A stretch of DNA of 22,469 bases from Bacteroidales bacterium (GTDB taxonomy: Bacteria > Bacteroidota > Bacteroidia > Bacteroidales > Bacteroidaceae): the NCBI GenBank assembly GCA_004555425.1, contig SFID01000020.1, positions 1 through 22,469 of the forward strand, read 5' to 3'. The notes beneath the pieces were generated by a model. That model searched no databases and was not told the origin of the DNA. It saw only the letters and a program-made list of their open reading frames with translations. Of the stretch, positions 14,157 through 22,244 are shown one piece after another; positions within the stretch are counted from its first letter, which is position 1, and every line of letters begins with the position of its first letter. The position numbers and the translations under genes were made by a program.

Positions 14157-15491
14157 ATGTCCAGTCTTCAACAATACCTTGACCTCTATGCCGCTCAGGG
14201 CGAAACGCTCTGCGGTGCCTCGTGCGCAGCGATGAATGCCGCTCGTGAGGCTGCTCTGGCGGGCTTGCAGCAGCACGGGCTGCCCACCTCGCGCAACGAG
14301 CGGTACAAATACACCGACGTGGAGGCTGCCCTTGCGCCCGACTATGGGCTCAACCTGCGCCGCACCCTGCCCGCCGTTGACCCCTACAAGGAGTACCGCT
14401 GCGCCGTGCCCCACCTGAGTACGTCGCTCTACTTCGTGGTGAACGATGTGCCCTATACCGTGCAAACGCCCACGGCACCCCTGCCCGAGGGCGTGCTCGT
14501 TCAACCCCTCTCGCAGGCCGACCCCGCGCTCGTGGCTGCCTATTACAATCGCGAAGCAGGCCGCAAGTACGATGGTGTGACGGCTCTCAACACCCTCCTG
14601 GCGCAGGACGGACTGCTGGTCTATCTGCCCGCAGGCACCATCCTGAGCAATCCCATTCAAATCGTCAATGTGGCCGCAGCGCGCGCCGACCTGATGGTCA
14701 ACCGCCGCCTGCTCATTGTGGCCGAGGAGGGCGCGCAGGGCGTCATCCTCCTCTGCGAACATACCGATGGGCAGTGCCGCACGCTCTCCACGCAGGTGAC
14801 CGAAATCTTCGTGGGCGAAGGAGCCAACATTCAGGTGAATGCCGTGGAGGAAACCACCGAGCAGCACACCGCCCTTGATAATGTGTACGTGCACCAAGCC
14901 GCCGCGTCGCACGTTTCCTACAACGGCGTGACCCTCACCTGCGGACAAACACGCCACCGCCTGGACTTCCGCCTCGATGGCAAGGGCGCCGACATGGTGG
15001 CCCGCGGAGTGGTCGTGGCCGATGGGCAGCAGCGCGTGGACAATAGCCTTGTGGTGGACCACGCTGCGCCCAGTTGTACGAGCGATATGCTCTATAAATA
15101 TGTGCTTGATGGCCATAGCGTCGGCGCCTTTGCGGGACTGGTGCTCGTGGAAAAGGGCGCGCAGAAGAGCCTCTCGCAACAGACCAACGCGAATATCTGT
15201 GCCGCACCCACCGCACGCGCTTTCAGTCAACCGATGCTGGAGATTTATGCCGACGATGTCAAGTGTAATCACGGCAGCACCATTGGCAAACTCGACGAAT
15301 CGGCCCTCTTCTATATGCGCCAGCGCGGCATTCCCGAGCGCGAGGCCCGTCTGATTCTCCAACAGGCATTCGTGGGCGACGTCCTGCGTCATATCGAACT
15401 CGAACGCCTGCGCGAACGCCTTGCCCACCTCGTTGAGATGCGCTTCCGCGGCGAGTTGTCTGCTTGTGCGGGTTGCAAGATGTGCCGCTAG
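14157..15491 (+). CDS. sufD: Fe-S cluster assembly protein SufD
   Basis: A 444-residue protein with the SufB/SufD beta-helix pattern. The N-terminal helical part includes GLPTSRNERYKYTD, a common SufD feature; the core follows with repeated short strands; the C-terminal block includes NHGSTIGKLDESALFYMRQRGI, where the His is the one conserved in SufD. It is the scaffold partner of SufB and SufC. The last eight residues, CAGCKMCR, hold three cysteines in a CxxCxxC spacing, which could bind metal. It follows sufC by 23 nt. The gap to sufS is 225 nt and is almost entirely a MITE-like inverted-repeat element. Confidence 0.95.
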   Translation: MSSLQQYLDLYAAQGETLCGASCAAMNAAREAALAGLQQHGLPTSRNERYKYTDVEAALAPDYGLNLRRTLPAVDPYKEYRCAVPHLSTSLYFVVNDVPYTVQTPTAPLPEGVLVQPLSQADPALVAAYYNREAGRKYDGVTALNTLLAQDGLLVYLPAGTILSNPIQIVNVAAARADLMVNRRLLIVAEEGAQGVILLCEHTDGQCRTLSTQVTEIFVGEGANIQVNAVEETTEQHTALDNVYVHQAAASHVSYNGVTLTCGQTRHRLDFRLDGKGADMVARGVVVADGQQRVDNSLVVDHAAPSCTSDMLYKYVLDGHSVGAFAGLVLVEKGAQKSLSQQTNANICAAPTARAFSQPMLEIYADDVKCNHGSTIGKLDESALFYMRQRGIPEREARLILQQAFVGDVLRHIELERLRERLAHLVEMRFRGELSACAGCKMCR

Positions 15492-15516
15492 GGACTCGTG
15501 GACTGCTTTGTCCTTA

Positions 15517-15708
15517 TAGGTAGGTTCTATAAATTAGCTTGCGATGGATTTTTGACTATCGTGCCGGATGTTTTTGTTTTACATGAAGGAGCGTAGCGGG
15601 CTACGTGACTGAATGAAAAACAAAAAGATACGTTGCGAGAGGCGGAAAGACATCCAAGCCAAATAGAGATACTACCTTCCAATGAAACTAATTTATAGAA
15701 CCTACCTA
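15517..15708. mobile_element. MITE-like non-coding inverted-repeat element between sufD and sufS
   Basis: The ends 15517-15537 and 15688-15708 are perfect 21-bp terminal inverted repeats (outer bases TAGGTAGGTTC). They are flanked by identical trinucleotides TTA at 15514-15516 and 15709-15711, a possible target duplication. Inside are two more nested inverted repeats: 15571-15584 with 15613-15626 (13 of 14 paired) and CGTAGC/GCTACG at 15592-15605. No protein of note is encoded. The TIR, small size, duplication and lack of coding fit a miniature transposable element; the TTA repeat is short enough to arise by chance. Transcribed as RNA, it would place a long hairpin between sufD and sufS. I cannot assign it to a transposase family. 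Confidence 0.7.
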
Positions 15709-15716
15709 TTATATAT

Positions 15717-16919
15717 ATGTATATGCGAACTGATTTTCCCATCCTCAGCCGACAGGTGTACGGCCGCCCATTGATTTATCTGGACAACGCCGCCACGACG
15801 CAGAAACCCCGCGCTGTGGTTGATGCCATCAGCGAGGAATACTACAATACGAACGCCAACGTTCACCGCGGTGTGCACTACCTCTCGCAGCAAGCCACCG
15901 AACTCCACGAGGCAGCCCGCGAGGAGGTGCGCCGCTTCATCAACGCGCGACAAACGGAGGAAATCGTCTTCACGCGCGGCACCACCGAGAGCCTTAACCT
16001 AGTGGCCGACAGTTACGGACGCGCTTTCCTGCACGAGGGCGACGAGGTGATACTCTCCGTCATGGAGCACCATTCCAACATTGTGCCTTGGCAGATGTTG
16101 CGCGACAGGTTGGGCATCGTCTTGCGCGTCATCCCGATGGACGACGACGGCAATCTGGACATGGCTGCCTACGAGGCGTTGTTCAATGAGCGCACCCGCC
16201 TTGTCAGTGTGGCCCACGTGAGCAACGTACTCGGCACCGTCAATCCCATCCGCGAGATGGCGCGTCTGGCGCATGCCCATGGAGCGCATATTCTTGCCGA
16301 TGGCGCGCAAAGTGTGCCGCATTTCCAGGTGGATGTGCAGGACCTCGGTGTGGATTTTCTCACTTTCAGCGGCCACAAGATGTACGGCCCGACGGGCATT
16401 GGCGTACTCTATGGTCGCCGTGAACTACTTGAGCAGATGCCTCCCTATCAGGGTGGCGGCGAAATGATTAAGCGCGTCACTTTCGAGCACACCACCTACG
16501 AAGAACTCCCCTATAAGTTTGAAGCAGGTACGCCCGATTACGTGGGTAGCCACGCCTTGGCCGTTGCCATTCAATACATAGAATCCATCGGGCGCGACAA
16601 AATCCACGCCCACGAGCAGGACCTCCTCCGCTACGCCCTAGAGCAGATGGACACCATCCCCGGTATGCACATTTATGGCCGAGCCCGCGAGAAGGATGCC
16701 GTCATCGCCTTCAACATCGAAGGCATCCACCATCTCGACCTAGGCACCCTGCTCGACCGCCTCGGCATAGCCATTCGCACAGGCCACCATTGCGCCCAGC
16801 CACTTATGGAACGCTGCGGCGTGGAAGGCATGGCCCGCGCCTCCTTCGCCCTCTACAATACCCGCGAAGAGGTGGACGCATTCGTGGCAGGCTTGCGCAG
16901 GGTGCAGCAAATGTTCTAG
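15717..16919 (+). CDS. sufS: Cysteine desulfurase SufS
   Basis: A 400-residue PLP enzyme of class V aminotransferase fold. It removes sulfur from L-cysteine as persulfide for Fe-S assembly. The N-terminal YLDNAATTQKP block is present, then NVHRGVHYLS and MEHHSN. The PLP Lys is K221 in TFSGHKMYGPTGIG, and the active-site Cys is C359 in IRTGHHCAQPLM, both diagnostic of the SufS group. The start is either ATG 15717 or ATG 15723; the second gives MRTDFPIL and is equally plausible. The start lies only 8 nt after the right end of the inverted-repeat element, so the leader is largely element-derived. No sufE is seen downstream; the gene ends before a shared terminator. Confidence 0.96.
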   Translation: MYMRTDFPILSRQVYGRPLIYLDNAATTQKPRAVVDAISEEYYNTNANVHRGVHYLSQQATELHEAAREEVRRFINARQTEEIVFTRGTTESLNLVADSYGRAFLHEGDEVILSVMEHHSNIVPWQMLRDRLGIVLRVIPMDDDGNLDMAAYEALFNERTRLVSVAHVSNVLGTVNPIREMARLAHAHGAHILADGAQSVPHFQVDVQDLGVDFLTFSGHKMYGPTGIGVLYGRRELLEQMPPYQGGGEMIKRVTFEHTTYEELPYKFEAGTPDYVGSHALAVAIQYIESIGRDKIHAHEQDLLRYALEQMDTIPGMHIYGRAREKDAVIAFNIEGIHHLDLGTLLDRLGIAIRTGHHCAQPLMERCGVEGMARASFALYNTREEVDAFVAGLRRVQQMF

Positions 16920-17028
16920 AAGAAACAATCGCTAAATCTGCGCCGTTTTTCAGCAAATATCAACGCAGAATCTGCGACATTATTACCGATATATAGCCAA
17001 TAGACGGTTCGCTCTCGGTCATACAAAC

Positions 17029-17078
17029 AAGGCTGCCCCGCAAACAGATGTGTATCTCTGTTTGCGGGGCAGCCTTTT
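17029..17078. terminator. Bidirectional terminator between sufS and speA
   Basis: A perfect 19-bp stem (17029-17047 with 17058-17076) with a 10-nt loop, rich in GC (GGCTGCCCCGC). On the plus strand it is followed by TT then AT, and on the minus strand by TTGTTTGTAT. It lies between two convergent genes and can serve both. A small extra palindrome, CGCAGAATCTGCG, sits upstream near 16965. Confidence 0.85.
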
Positions 17079-17100
17079 ATGGATAGCGGATGGGGTTGGC

Positions 17101-18993
17101 TTATTCCAGGTAGGTATAGCCGTAGAGGCCGGCGCGGTAGTTGGAGATAAATTCCTTGCCCTCGCCTTGCGTGATTTTTCCTTCCTTCACGGCTTTGCTC
17201 ACCCACGATTCGAGGCGGCGCACCATTTGTTTCGGGTCGTATTGCACGTACTCGAGCACGTCGGCCACGGTTTCGCCGTCAATGGTCTTGTCGATACTGT
17301 AGTCTTCGCCGTCAATGGAGATGTGTACGGCGTTCGTATCGCCAAAGAGGTTGTGCATATTGCCCAGGATTTCCTGATAGGCGCCCACGAGGAATACGCC
17401 GATATAATAGTGCTCGCCGTTCTGGATGGGATGGAGAGGCAGATAGGACGTCTGTTGGTTATAGTTGACGTAGGCGCAAATCTTTCCATCGGAGTCGCAC
17501 GTGATGTCCTGCAGCGTGGCCGAGCGGGTTGGTTTCTCCGCTAGGCGTTGCAGCGGCATGATGGGGAAGAGTTGGTCGATGCCCCACGAATCTGGCATGG
17601 ACTGGAAAAGGGAGAAGTTGCAGAAATACTTGTCAGCCATGATTTTGTCGAGCTTGCGCAACTCGTCGGGTACGTGCTTCTGGTGGTGAACCAGCTCGGA
17701 AATTTCGTGGGTAATGCTCCAATAGAGTGATTCTATCTGTGCGCGCGTCTTGAGGTCAATGATGCCGTGGCGGAAAAGGTCGAGCGCTTCGTCGCGGATG
17801 TCTTCCGCGTCGTGCCAGTCCTCCAGCATGGAGCGTGTGGAGAGTTTGTCCCAGATTTCCGTGAGGTCGTGCACCAACTGGTGGTCGTTTTCGCTCGGCT
17901 GGAAGTCGTCGCGCATGTGCGGCATACTGACAGTTTCGATGACGTCGAGGATGAGGATGGCGTGGTGGGCCGTCAGGGAGCGTCCGCCTTCGGTGATGAG
18001 GTTCGGGTGGGGGATGTTGTTTTTGTTGGCAGCGTCGGCGAAGGTATAGACGCAGTCGTTGACGTATTCCTGTATGGAATAGTTCACCGAACTTTCGGAG
18101 TTGCTCGACCGCGTGCCGTCATAGTCCACACCCAGTCCGCCACCGCAATCCACGAACTCAATATTAAAGCCCATGCGATGGAGTTGCACGTAGAATTGTG
18201 CGGCTTCGCGGAGTGCCGTAGAGATTCGGCGAATCTTCGTAATCTGCGAACCGATATGGAAATGGATAAGTTTCAGACAGTCGCGCATACCTAACTCATC
18301 CAGTTGTTTCAGGGCGGTAAGTAGTTCGGTGGAGTTGAGACCGAATTTCGAGGCATCGCCGCCGCTCTCCTGCCATTTGCCCGTTCCCGAGGAGGCTAAT
18401 TTGATGCGCACGCCCAGATTGGGGCGCACGCCCAGTTTCTCGGCAGTTTCGGCGATGGTTGTCAGTTCGTGCAGTTTCTCGATGACCAAGAAAACGCGCT
18501 TGCCCATCTTCTGCGCGAGCAGGGCCAGTTCGATGAAGTTCTGGTCCTTGTGTCCGTTGCAGATGATGAGGCTGTCGGAGTCCATGTTGGTGGCCAGCAC
18601 GGCGTGAAGTTCGGGTTTGGAACCCGCTTCCAGTCCCAGGTTGTAGCGTTTGCCGTGGCTAATAATCTCCTCCACGACGGGACGCATCTGGTTGACCTTC
18701 ACGGGATAAATAATGAAGTGGTCAGCCTGGTAGTTGTACTCTTTCTCTGCCTTGACAAAGCACTCCGCCGTCTTCTCGATGCGGTTGTCGAGGATATCGG
18801 GAAAGCGCAGGAGCACAGGCGCAGTGATGTCGCGCGAGGCCAAGTCGTCAACTACCTCTCGGAGGTCAATGCGCACGCCGTCCTTCTTGGGCGAAACGTA
18901 AGCGTGGCCTTTTTCGTTAATACCAAAGTAGTTGACGCCCCAACCTTTGATGTTGTAGAGCTCTTCGGAATCTTCAATACGCCATTTTCTCAT
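17101..18993 (-). CDS. speA: Biosynthetic arginine decarboxylase
   Basis: A 630-residue PLP-dependent enzyme of the SpeA family (fold type III, alanine-racemase-like barrel). It converts arginine to agmatine for polyamine synthesis. The PLP Lys is K99 in IIYPVKVNQ. GLEAGSKPEL, then IHFHIGSQI and FVDCGGGLGVDYDGT, form the phosphate and substrate region. The C-terminal block FCNFSLFQSMPDSWGIDQLFPIMPL is typical of the family, and the length is normal. It lies downstream of aroK on the same strand, but 276 nt of repeats separate them, so a shared transcript is uncertain. No agmatine-processing genes are in the window. Confidence 0.96.
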   Translation of the reverse strand: MRKWRIEDSEELYNIKGWGVNYFGINEKGHAYVSPKKDGVRIDLREVVDDLASRDITAPVLLRFPDILDNRIEKTAECFVKAEKEYNYQADHFIIYPVKVNQMRPVVEEIISHGKRYNLGLEAGSKPELHAVLATNMDSDSLIICNGHKDQNFIELALLAQKMGKRVFLVIEKLHELTTIAETAEKLGVRPNLGVRIKLASSGTGKWQESGGDASKFGLNSTELLTALKQLDELGMRDCLKLIHFHIGSQITKIRRISTALREAAQFYVQLHRMGFNIEFVDCGGGLGVDYDGTRSSNSESSVNYSIQEYVNDCVYTFADAANKNNIPHPNLITEGGRSLTAHHAILILDVIETVSMPHMRDDFQPSENDHQLVHDLTEIWDKLSTRSMLEDWHDAEDIRDEALDLFRHGIIDLKTRAQIESLYWSITHEISELVHHQKHVPDELRKLDKIMADKYFCNFSLFQSMPDSWGIDQLFPIMPLQRLAEKPTRSATLQDITCDSDGKICAYVNYNQQTSYLPLHPIQNGEHYYIGVFLVGAYQEILGNMHNLFGDTNAVHISIDGEDYSIDKTIDGETVADVLEYVQYDPKQMVRRLESWVSKAVKEGKITQGEGKEFISNYRAGLYGYTYLE

Positions 18994-19016
18994 TGCAAAT
19001 GGTGGAGAATTTAGTA

Positions 19017-19133
19017 AATTAGGAATTAGGAATTAGGAATGAGGAATGAGGAATTGTGAGTTGGGAGAGAATATTAGGAGTTCATCCTCATTGAAAGGCA
19101 ATTCCTAATTCCTCATTCCTAATTCCTTAATTG
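19017..19133. repeat. TTAGGAA/TGAGGAA heptamer inverted repeat upstream of speA
   Basis: The left arm (19017-19056) is a run of 7-bp units AATTAGG and AATGAGG. The right arm (19099-19133) carries the complementary units ATTCCTA and ATTCCTC. The arms can pair over about 35 bp, enclosing a 42-nt loop. It lies 24 nt upstream of the speA ATG (speA is on the minus strand), so it would be in or near the speA leader. Heptamer repeats of this type are frequent between Bacteroidetes genes. Confidence 0.85.
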
Positions 19134-19140
19134 TTTAAAG

Positions 19141-19272
19141 GCTATCGAGCCAGCAGCCGCAGGCTGCGTTGAATCTAGGGAGCAAAGCGACCGTTGAATC
19201 TAGGGGACGCAGTCCCCGACTGAAACCAGCAGCCAAAGGCTGCGTTGAAACTAGGGAGCGAAGCGACCGCTA
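19141..19272 (-). repeat. 25-bp-period hairpin array, copy 2 (after aroK)
   Basis: Read on the minus strand from the aroK stop TAG (19272-19270), the array continues as a partial unit CGGTCGCTTCGCTCCC, then units of 25, 26, 25 and 25 nt (19253-19229, 19228-19203, 19202-19178, 19177-19153), and ends TGGCTCGATAGC at 19152-19141. Linkers are T(A/G)G(T/A)TTCA(A/G)(C/T)(G/C). Cores are GCAGCC-TTT-GGCTGC, GGGGAC-TGC-GTCCCC, GGTCGC-TTT-GCTCCC and GCAGCC-TGC-GGCTGC. The unit order differs from copy 1, but the end block is the same. No gene is encoded. Confidence 0.88.
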
Positions 19273-19809
19273 CTCCAAGCAGTCTATAATCTGCTGGCAG
19301 ATTTCATCGATTTTTTCAAAGGTGTCCAGCACGTTGATGTCTATCGTATGTTGTGCTTGTTCATAGTAATGACTGCGCTCTGCCACTTGTTCGGCCACGA
19401 AGGTACGCAACTCTTCGGGCGATTTGCCTTTGAGCAACGGGCGCTCGCCGCGGCTCATGGCCAGATGGGTGCAAAGCGTGTCGGGCGAGGCTTTGAGGTA
19501 GAACGTGCGGCCCACCTCGTTCATATATTGCATATTGTCAAAAAAGCAGGGCGTACCTCCGCCGCACGACATGACGATGCCCTGAAACTCGGCCACCTCG
19601 TGGAGCATCCGCCTTTCGAGGTTGCGAAATCGCTCTTCGCCTTCCTCGGCAAAGATTTGGGGCACACGCTTGTGAAAACGCTCTTCGATGTACCAATCAA
19701 GGTCATAGAAAACACAGCCCAAGCGTTTGGCCAACGCCTTGCCGACTGTCGTCTTGCCGGCGCACATATAGCCAATCAGGATAATACATTTGTCTGTCGC
19801 TTTCAGCAT
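19270..19809 (-). CDS. aroK: Shikimate kinase
   Basis: A 179-residue P-loop kinase that phosphorylates shikimate at O3 in the chorismate pathway. The Walker A motif GYMCAGKT is at 13-20, DLD with Asp36/Asp38 binds shikimate and Mg, Arg62 lies in RFRNLE, the CGGG motif ends at 85, and Arg123 is in the lid RGERPLL. The length fits the family. I chose ATG 19809 over the longer frame to 19911 because the extension overlaps the topA stop and is polar and non-conserved. It starts 35 nt after topA ends, so it is probably in a topA-aroK operon. Its TAG stop is the first base triplet of the hairpin array. Confidence 0.95.
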   Translation of the reverse strand: MLKATDKCIILIGYMCAGKTTVGKALAKRLGCVFYDLDWYIEERFHKRVPQIFAEEGEERFRNLERRMLHEVAEFQGIVMSCGGGTPCFFDNMQYMNEVGRTFYLKASPDTLCTHLAMSRGERPLLKGKSPEELRTFVAEQVAERSHYYEQAQHTIDINVLDTFEKIDEICQQIIDCLE

Positions 19810-19844
19810 AGTGGCTGATTTGTTGATGGGGGAGGTTGATACGT

Positions 19845-22184
19845 TTAGGCTTTCTTCTTGCGCGTTGTTTTGGTCTTGCTGGGAGCGGGCGTTTCGATAA
19901 TCTTGCGACACTCCTCCAGGGTCAGTTCGGCTGCGCGGTCAGCCTGCGCCTTGGGAATCTTGTAGTTTTTGCCCTTGTAGGCAATGTAGGGTCCGAAGCG
20001 ACCAGCGCGGATTTCCAGTTCGGGCTCTTCGTCGAAGGTTTTCAAGTGGCTCTTTTCCTCAGCCTCGCGCTTCGACAGAATCAGTTCGATGGCGCGCTCC
20101 AAAGAGATTTCCAAGGGGTCTTCGCCCTTCGGAATCGAAACAAACTTCTTGTCGTGGTTGATATAGGGGCCGAAGCGTCCTGTGTTGGCTACAACGGGTT
20201 TTCCCTCGTATTCACCGAGCGTTCGTGGCAGTTTGAAGAGTTCGAGGGCCTCTTCCAGGGTGATGGAGGCCATACTCTTGTCCTTCGGCAGTGTGGCGAA
20301 GAGCGGTTTCTCCTCCTCTTCGGCTGTGCCAATCTGCACCATAGGGCCGTAGCGGCCGATGCGCACTTTCACCACCTTGCCCGATTTCGGGTCGATGCCC
20401 AGTTCGCGCTCGCCCACGCGCAGTTCGTTGCGTTCCTCCATAGCCCGCGTTACTAGCGGGTCGAAGTCGGTGTAGAATTGTCGGATGAGGCTGGTCCATT
20501 CCTTGTTGCCCTCAGCCACATCGTCAAAGTCCTTCTCCACGTTGGCAGTGAAGTTGTAGTCCATGATATCGGGGAAGTTGGCCGTCAGGAAATCGTTGAC
20601 CACCGTACCGATATCCGTAGGCAGGAGTTTGCCCTTGTCGGCGCCGGCGCGCTCTTCGAGGGTTGAGGGAACAATATTGTCTTGGGCGAGCGTGAGCACG
20701 TGAATCTGGCGTGGCGAACCTTCGCGGTCGCCTTTCACCACGTATTCGCGCTGCTGAATGGTCGAAATGGTTGGTGCGTAGGTTGAAGGTCGGCCGATGC
20801 CCAGTTCCTCCATTTTGTGTACGAGCGAGGCTTCCGTATAGCGGGGCGGCTGTCGCGTATAGCGCTCGCGGGCCGTGATTTCGAGGCGGCTCAGCGCTTC
20901 GCCCTCTTCGATGTGCGGCAGCAGCCCGCCTTCGCCCTCATTTTCGGCTTCGGTGTCCACACTTTCGCGGTAAATCCGCAGAAAACCGTCAAAGAGCACC
21001 ACTTCGCCCGTCGTGACAAACTGCTCCTCGCGGCCCGATACGTTCACGCAGACCGTGGTCTTCTCCAACTGAGCGTCGGCCATCTGGCTGGCCAAGGTGC
21101 GTTTGCGAATCAGCGTATAGAGTCGCTGCTCCTGCGGAGTACCTTCAATCTGCTCGCGGCGCATATCCGTCGGGCGGATGGCCTCGTGGGCCTCCTGTGC
21201 CCCCTTGGCATGCGTGTGGTAGTGGCGACGCTGGTGGTAGTCGGCTCCCATTTCGCTGGTGATGACAGGGCCGCAAGCGTTGAGGCAGAGGTCGGAGAGA
21301 TTCATCGAGTCCGTACGCATATAGGTGATAAGACCCGCTTCGTAGAGCGTCTGTGCCACGCGCATGGTCATAGCCACGGGGAAGCCCAACTTGCGGGCGG
21401 CTTCCTGTTGGAGCGTAGAGGTGGTGAAGGGGGGAGCGGGGGTGCGCTTGGTGGGACGCTTAACCACACTTTCTACGATGAAATCGGCCTTTTTGCACGC
21501 TTCGAGGAAAGCCTGTGCCTCCTTTTCTGTGGCAAAGGCGCGGTTGAGCGTGGCCTTAATTTGTACAGGATTTTCACCTGCGCGGGCGGGCAATTCAAAT
21601 AAGGCCGTCACCTGATAGGCCGCTTCGCTTTGGAACTGTTCAATCTCGCGCTCGCGCTCCACGATGAGGCGGACGGCCACACTCTGCACACGGCCTGCCG
21701 AGAGACTGGGACGCACGCGGCGCCAGAGTACAGGCGAGAGTTTGAAACCGACCAGACGGTCGAGCACGCGGCGCGCCTGTTGCGCATCAACGAGGTTGAG
21801 GTCGATATGGCGCGGATGCTCAATGGCGGAGAGGATAGCGGGCTTCGTGATTTCGTGGAAAACGATGCGCTGTGCCTTCGCGGGGTCCAGTTTGAGCACT
21901 TCGGCGAGGTGCCAAGAGATGGCTTCTCCCTCGCGGTCCTCATCGGAAGCCAGCCAGACGGTTTCGGTCTTCTTGGCAGCGGCGCGCAGTTCGCTGACCA
22001 CGTGCACCTTGTCGGCAGGTATCTCATATTCGGGGCGGAAGGTATCCAGATCCACCCCGAAATTCTTCTTCTTCAGGTCGCGAATGTGTCCGAAACTCGA
22101 CATGACTTTGAAGTCGCTGCCGAGAAATTTTTCGATAGTCTTGGCTTTGGCCGGAGACTCCACGATGACTAAGTTCTTAGGCAT
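19845..22184 (-). CDS. topA: DNA topoisomerase I (type IA)
   Basis: A 779-residue enzyme that relaxes negative supercoils. The TOPRIM domain has Glu10 in VIVESPAKA and the acidic cluster SDEDREGE (Asp81, Asp83, Glu87). The catalytic Tyr is Y288 in LITYMRTDSMNLS. GRPSTYAPTISTIQ is the usual conserved block of the central domain. Instead of zinc fingers, the C-terminus has three repeats with the GRxGP(Y/M) pattern (IGRYGPMVQIG, TGRFGPYINHD, AGRFGPYIAYK) and a Lys-rich tail, as in Bacteroidetes and many other bacteria. It has a good promoter 30-60 nt upstream and leads into aroK. Confidence 0.97.
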   Translation of the reverse strand: MPKNLVIVESPAKAKTIEKFLGSDFKVMSSFGHIRDLKKKNFGVDLDTFRPEYEIPADKVHVVSELRAAAKKTETVWLASDEDREGEAISWHLAEVLKLDPAKAQRIVFHEITKPAILSAIEHPRHIDLNLVDAQQARRVLDRLVGFKLSPVLWRRVRPSLSAGRVQSVAVRLIVEREREIEQFQSEAAYQVTALFELPARAGENPVQIKATLNRAFATEKEAQAFLEACKKADFIVESVVKRPTKRTPAPPFTTSTLQQEAARKLGFPVAMTMRVAQTLYEAGLITYMRTDSMNLSDLCLNACGPVITSEMGADYHQRRHYHTHAKGAQEAHEAIRPTDMRREQIEGTPQEQRLYTLIRKRTLASQMADAQLEKTTVCVNVSGREEQFVTTGEVVLFDGFLRIYRESVDTEAENEGEGGLLPHIEEGEALSRLEITARERYTRQPPRYTEASLVHKMEELGIGRPSTYAPTISTIQQREYVVKGDREGSPRQIHVLTLAQDNIVPSTLEERAGADKGKLLPTDIGTVVNDFLTANFPDIMDYNFTANVEKDFDDVAEGNKEWTSLIRQFYTDFDPLVTRAMEERNELRVGERELGIDPKSGKVVKVRIGRYGPMVQIGTAEEEEKPLFATLPKDKSMASITLEEALELFKLPRTLGEYEGKPVVANTGRFGPYINHDKKFVSIPKGEDPLEISLERAIELILSKREAEEKSHLKTFDEEPELEIRAGRFGPYIAYKGKNYKIPKAQADRAAELTLEECRKIIETPAPSKTKTTRKKKA

Positions 22185-22213
22185 GTGTTTTGGTGTTTTT
22201 TATAATTTGGGGG

Positions 22214-22244
22214 CAAAAGTAGAAAAAAAAGTTTACCCCGCCAA
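22214..22244 (-). promoter_or_regulatory. Promoter of topA-aroK
   Basis: On the minus strand TTGG (22244-22241) and TACTTTTG (22221-22214), spaced by 19 nt, match the Bacteroidetes -33/-7 promoter and have the same layout as the tRNA-Glu promoter. The expected leader is about 20-25 nt. Confidence 0.75.
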
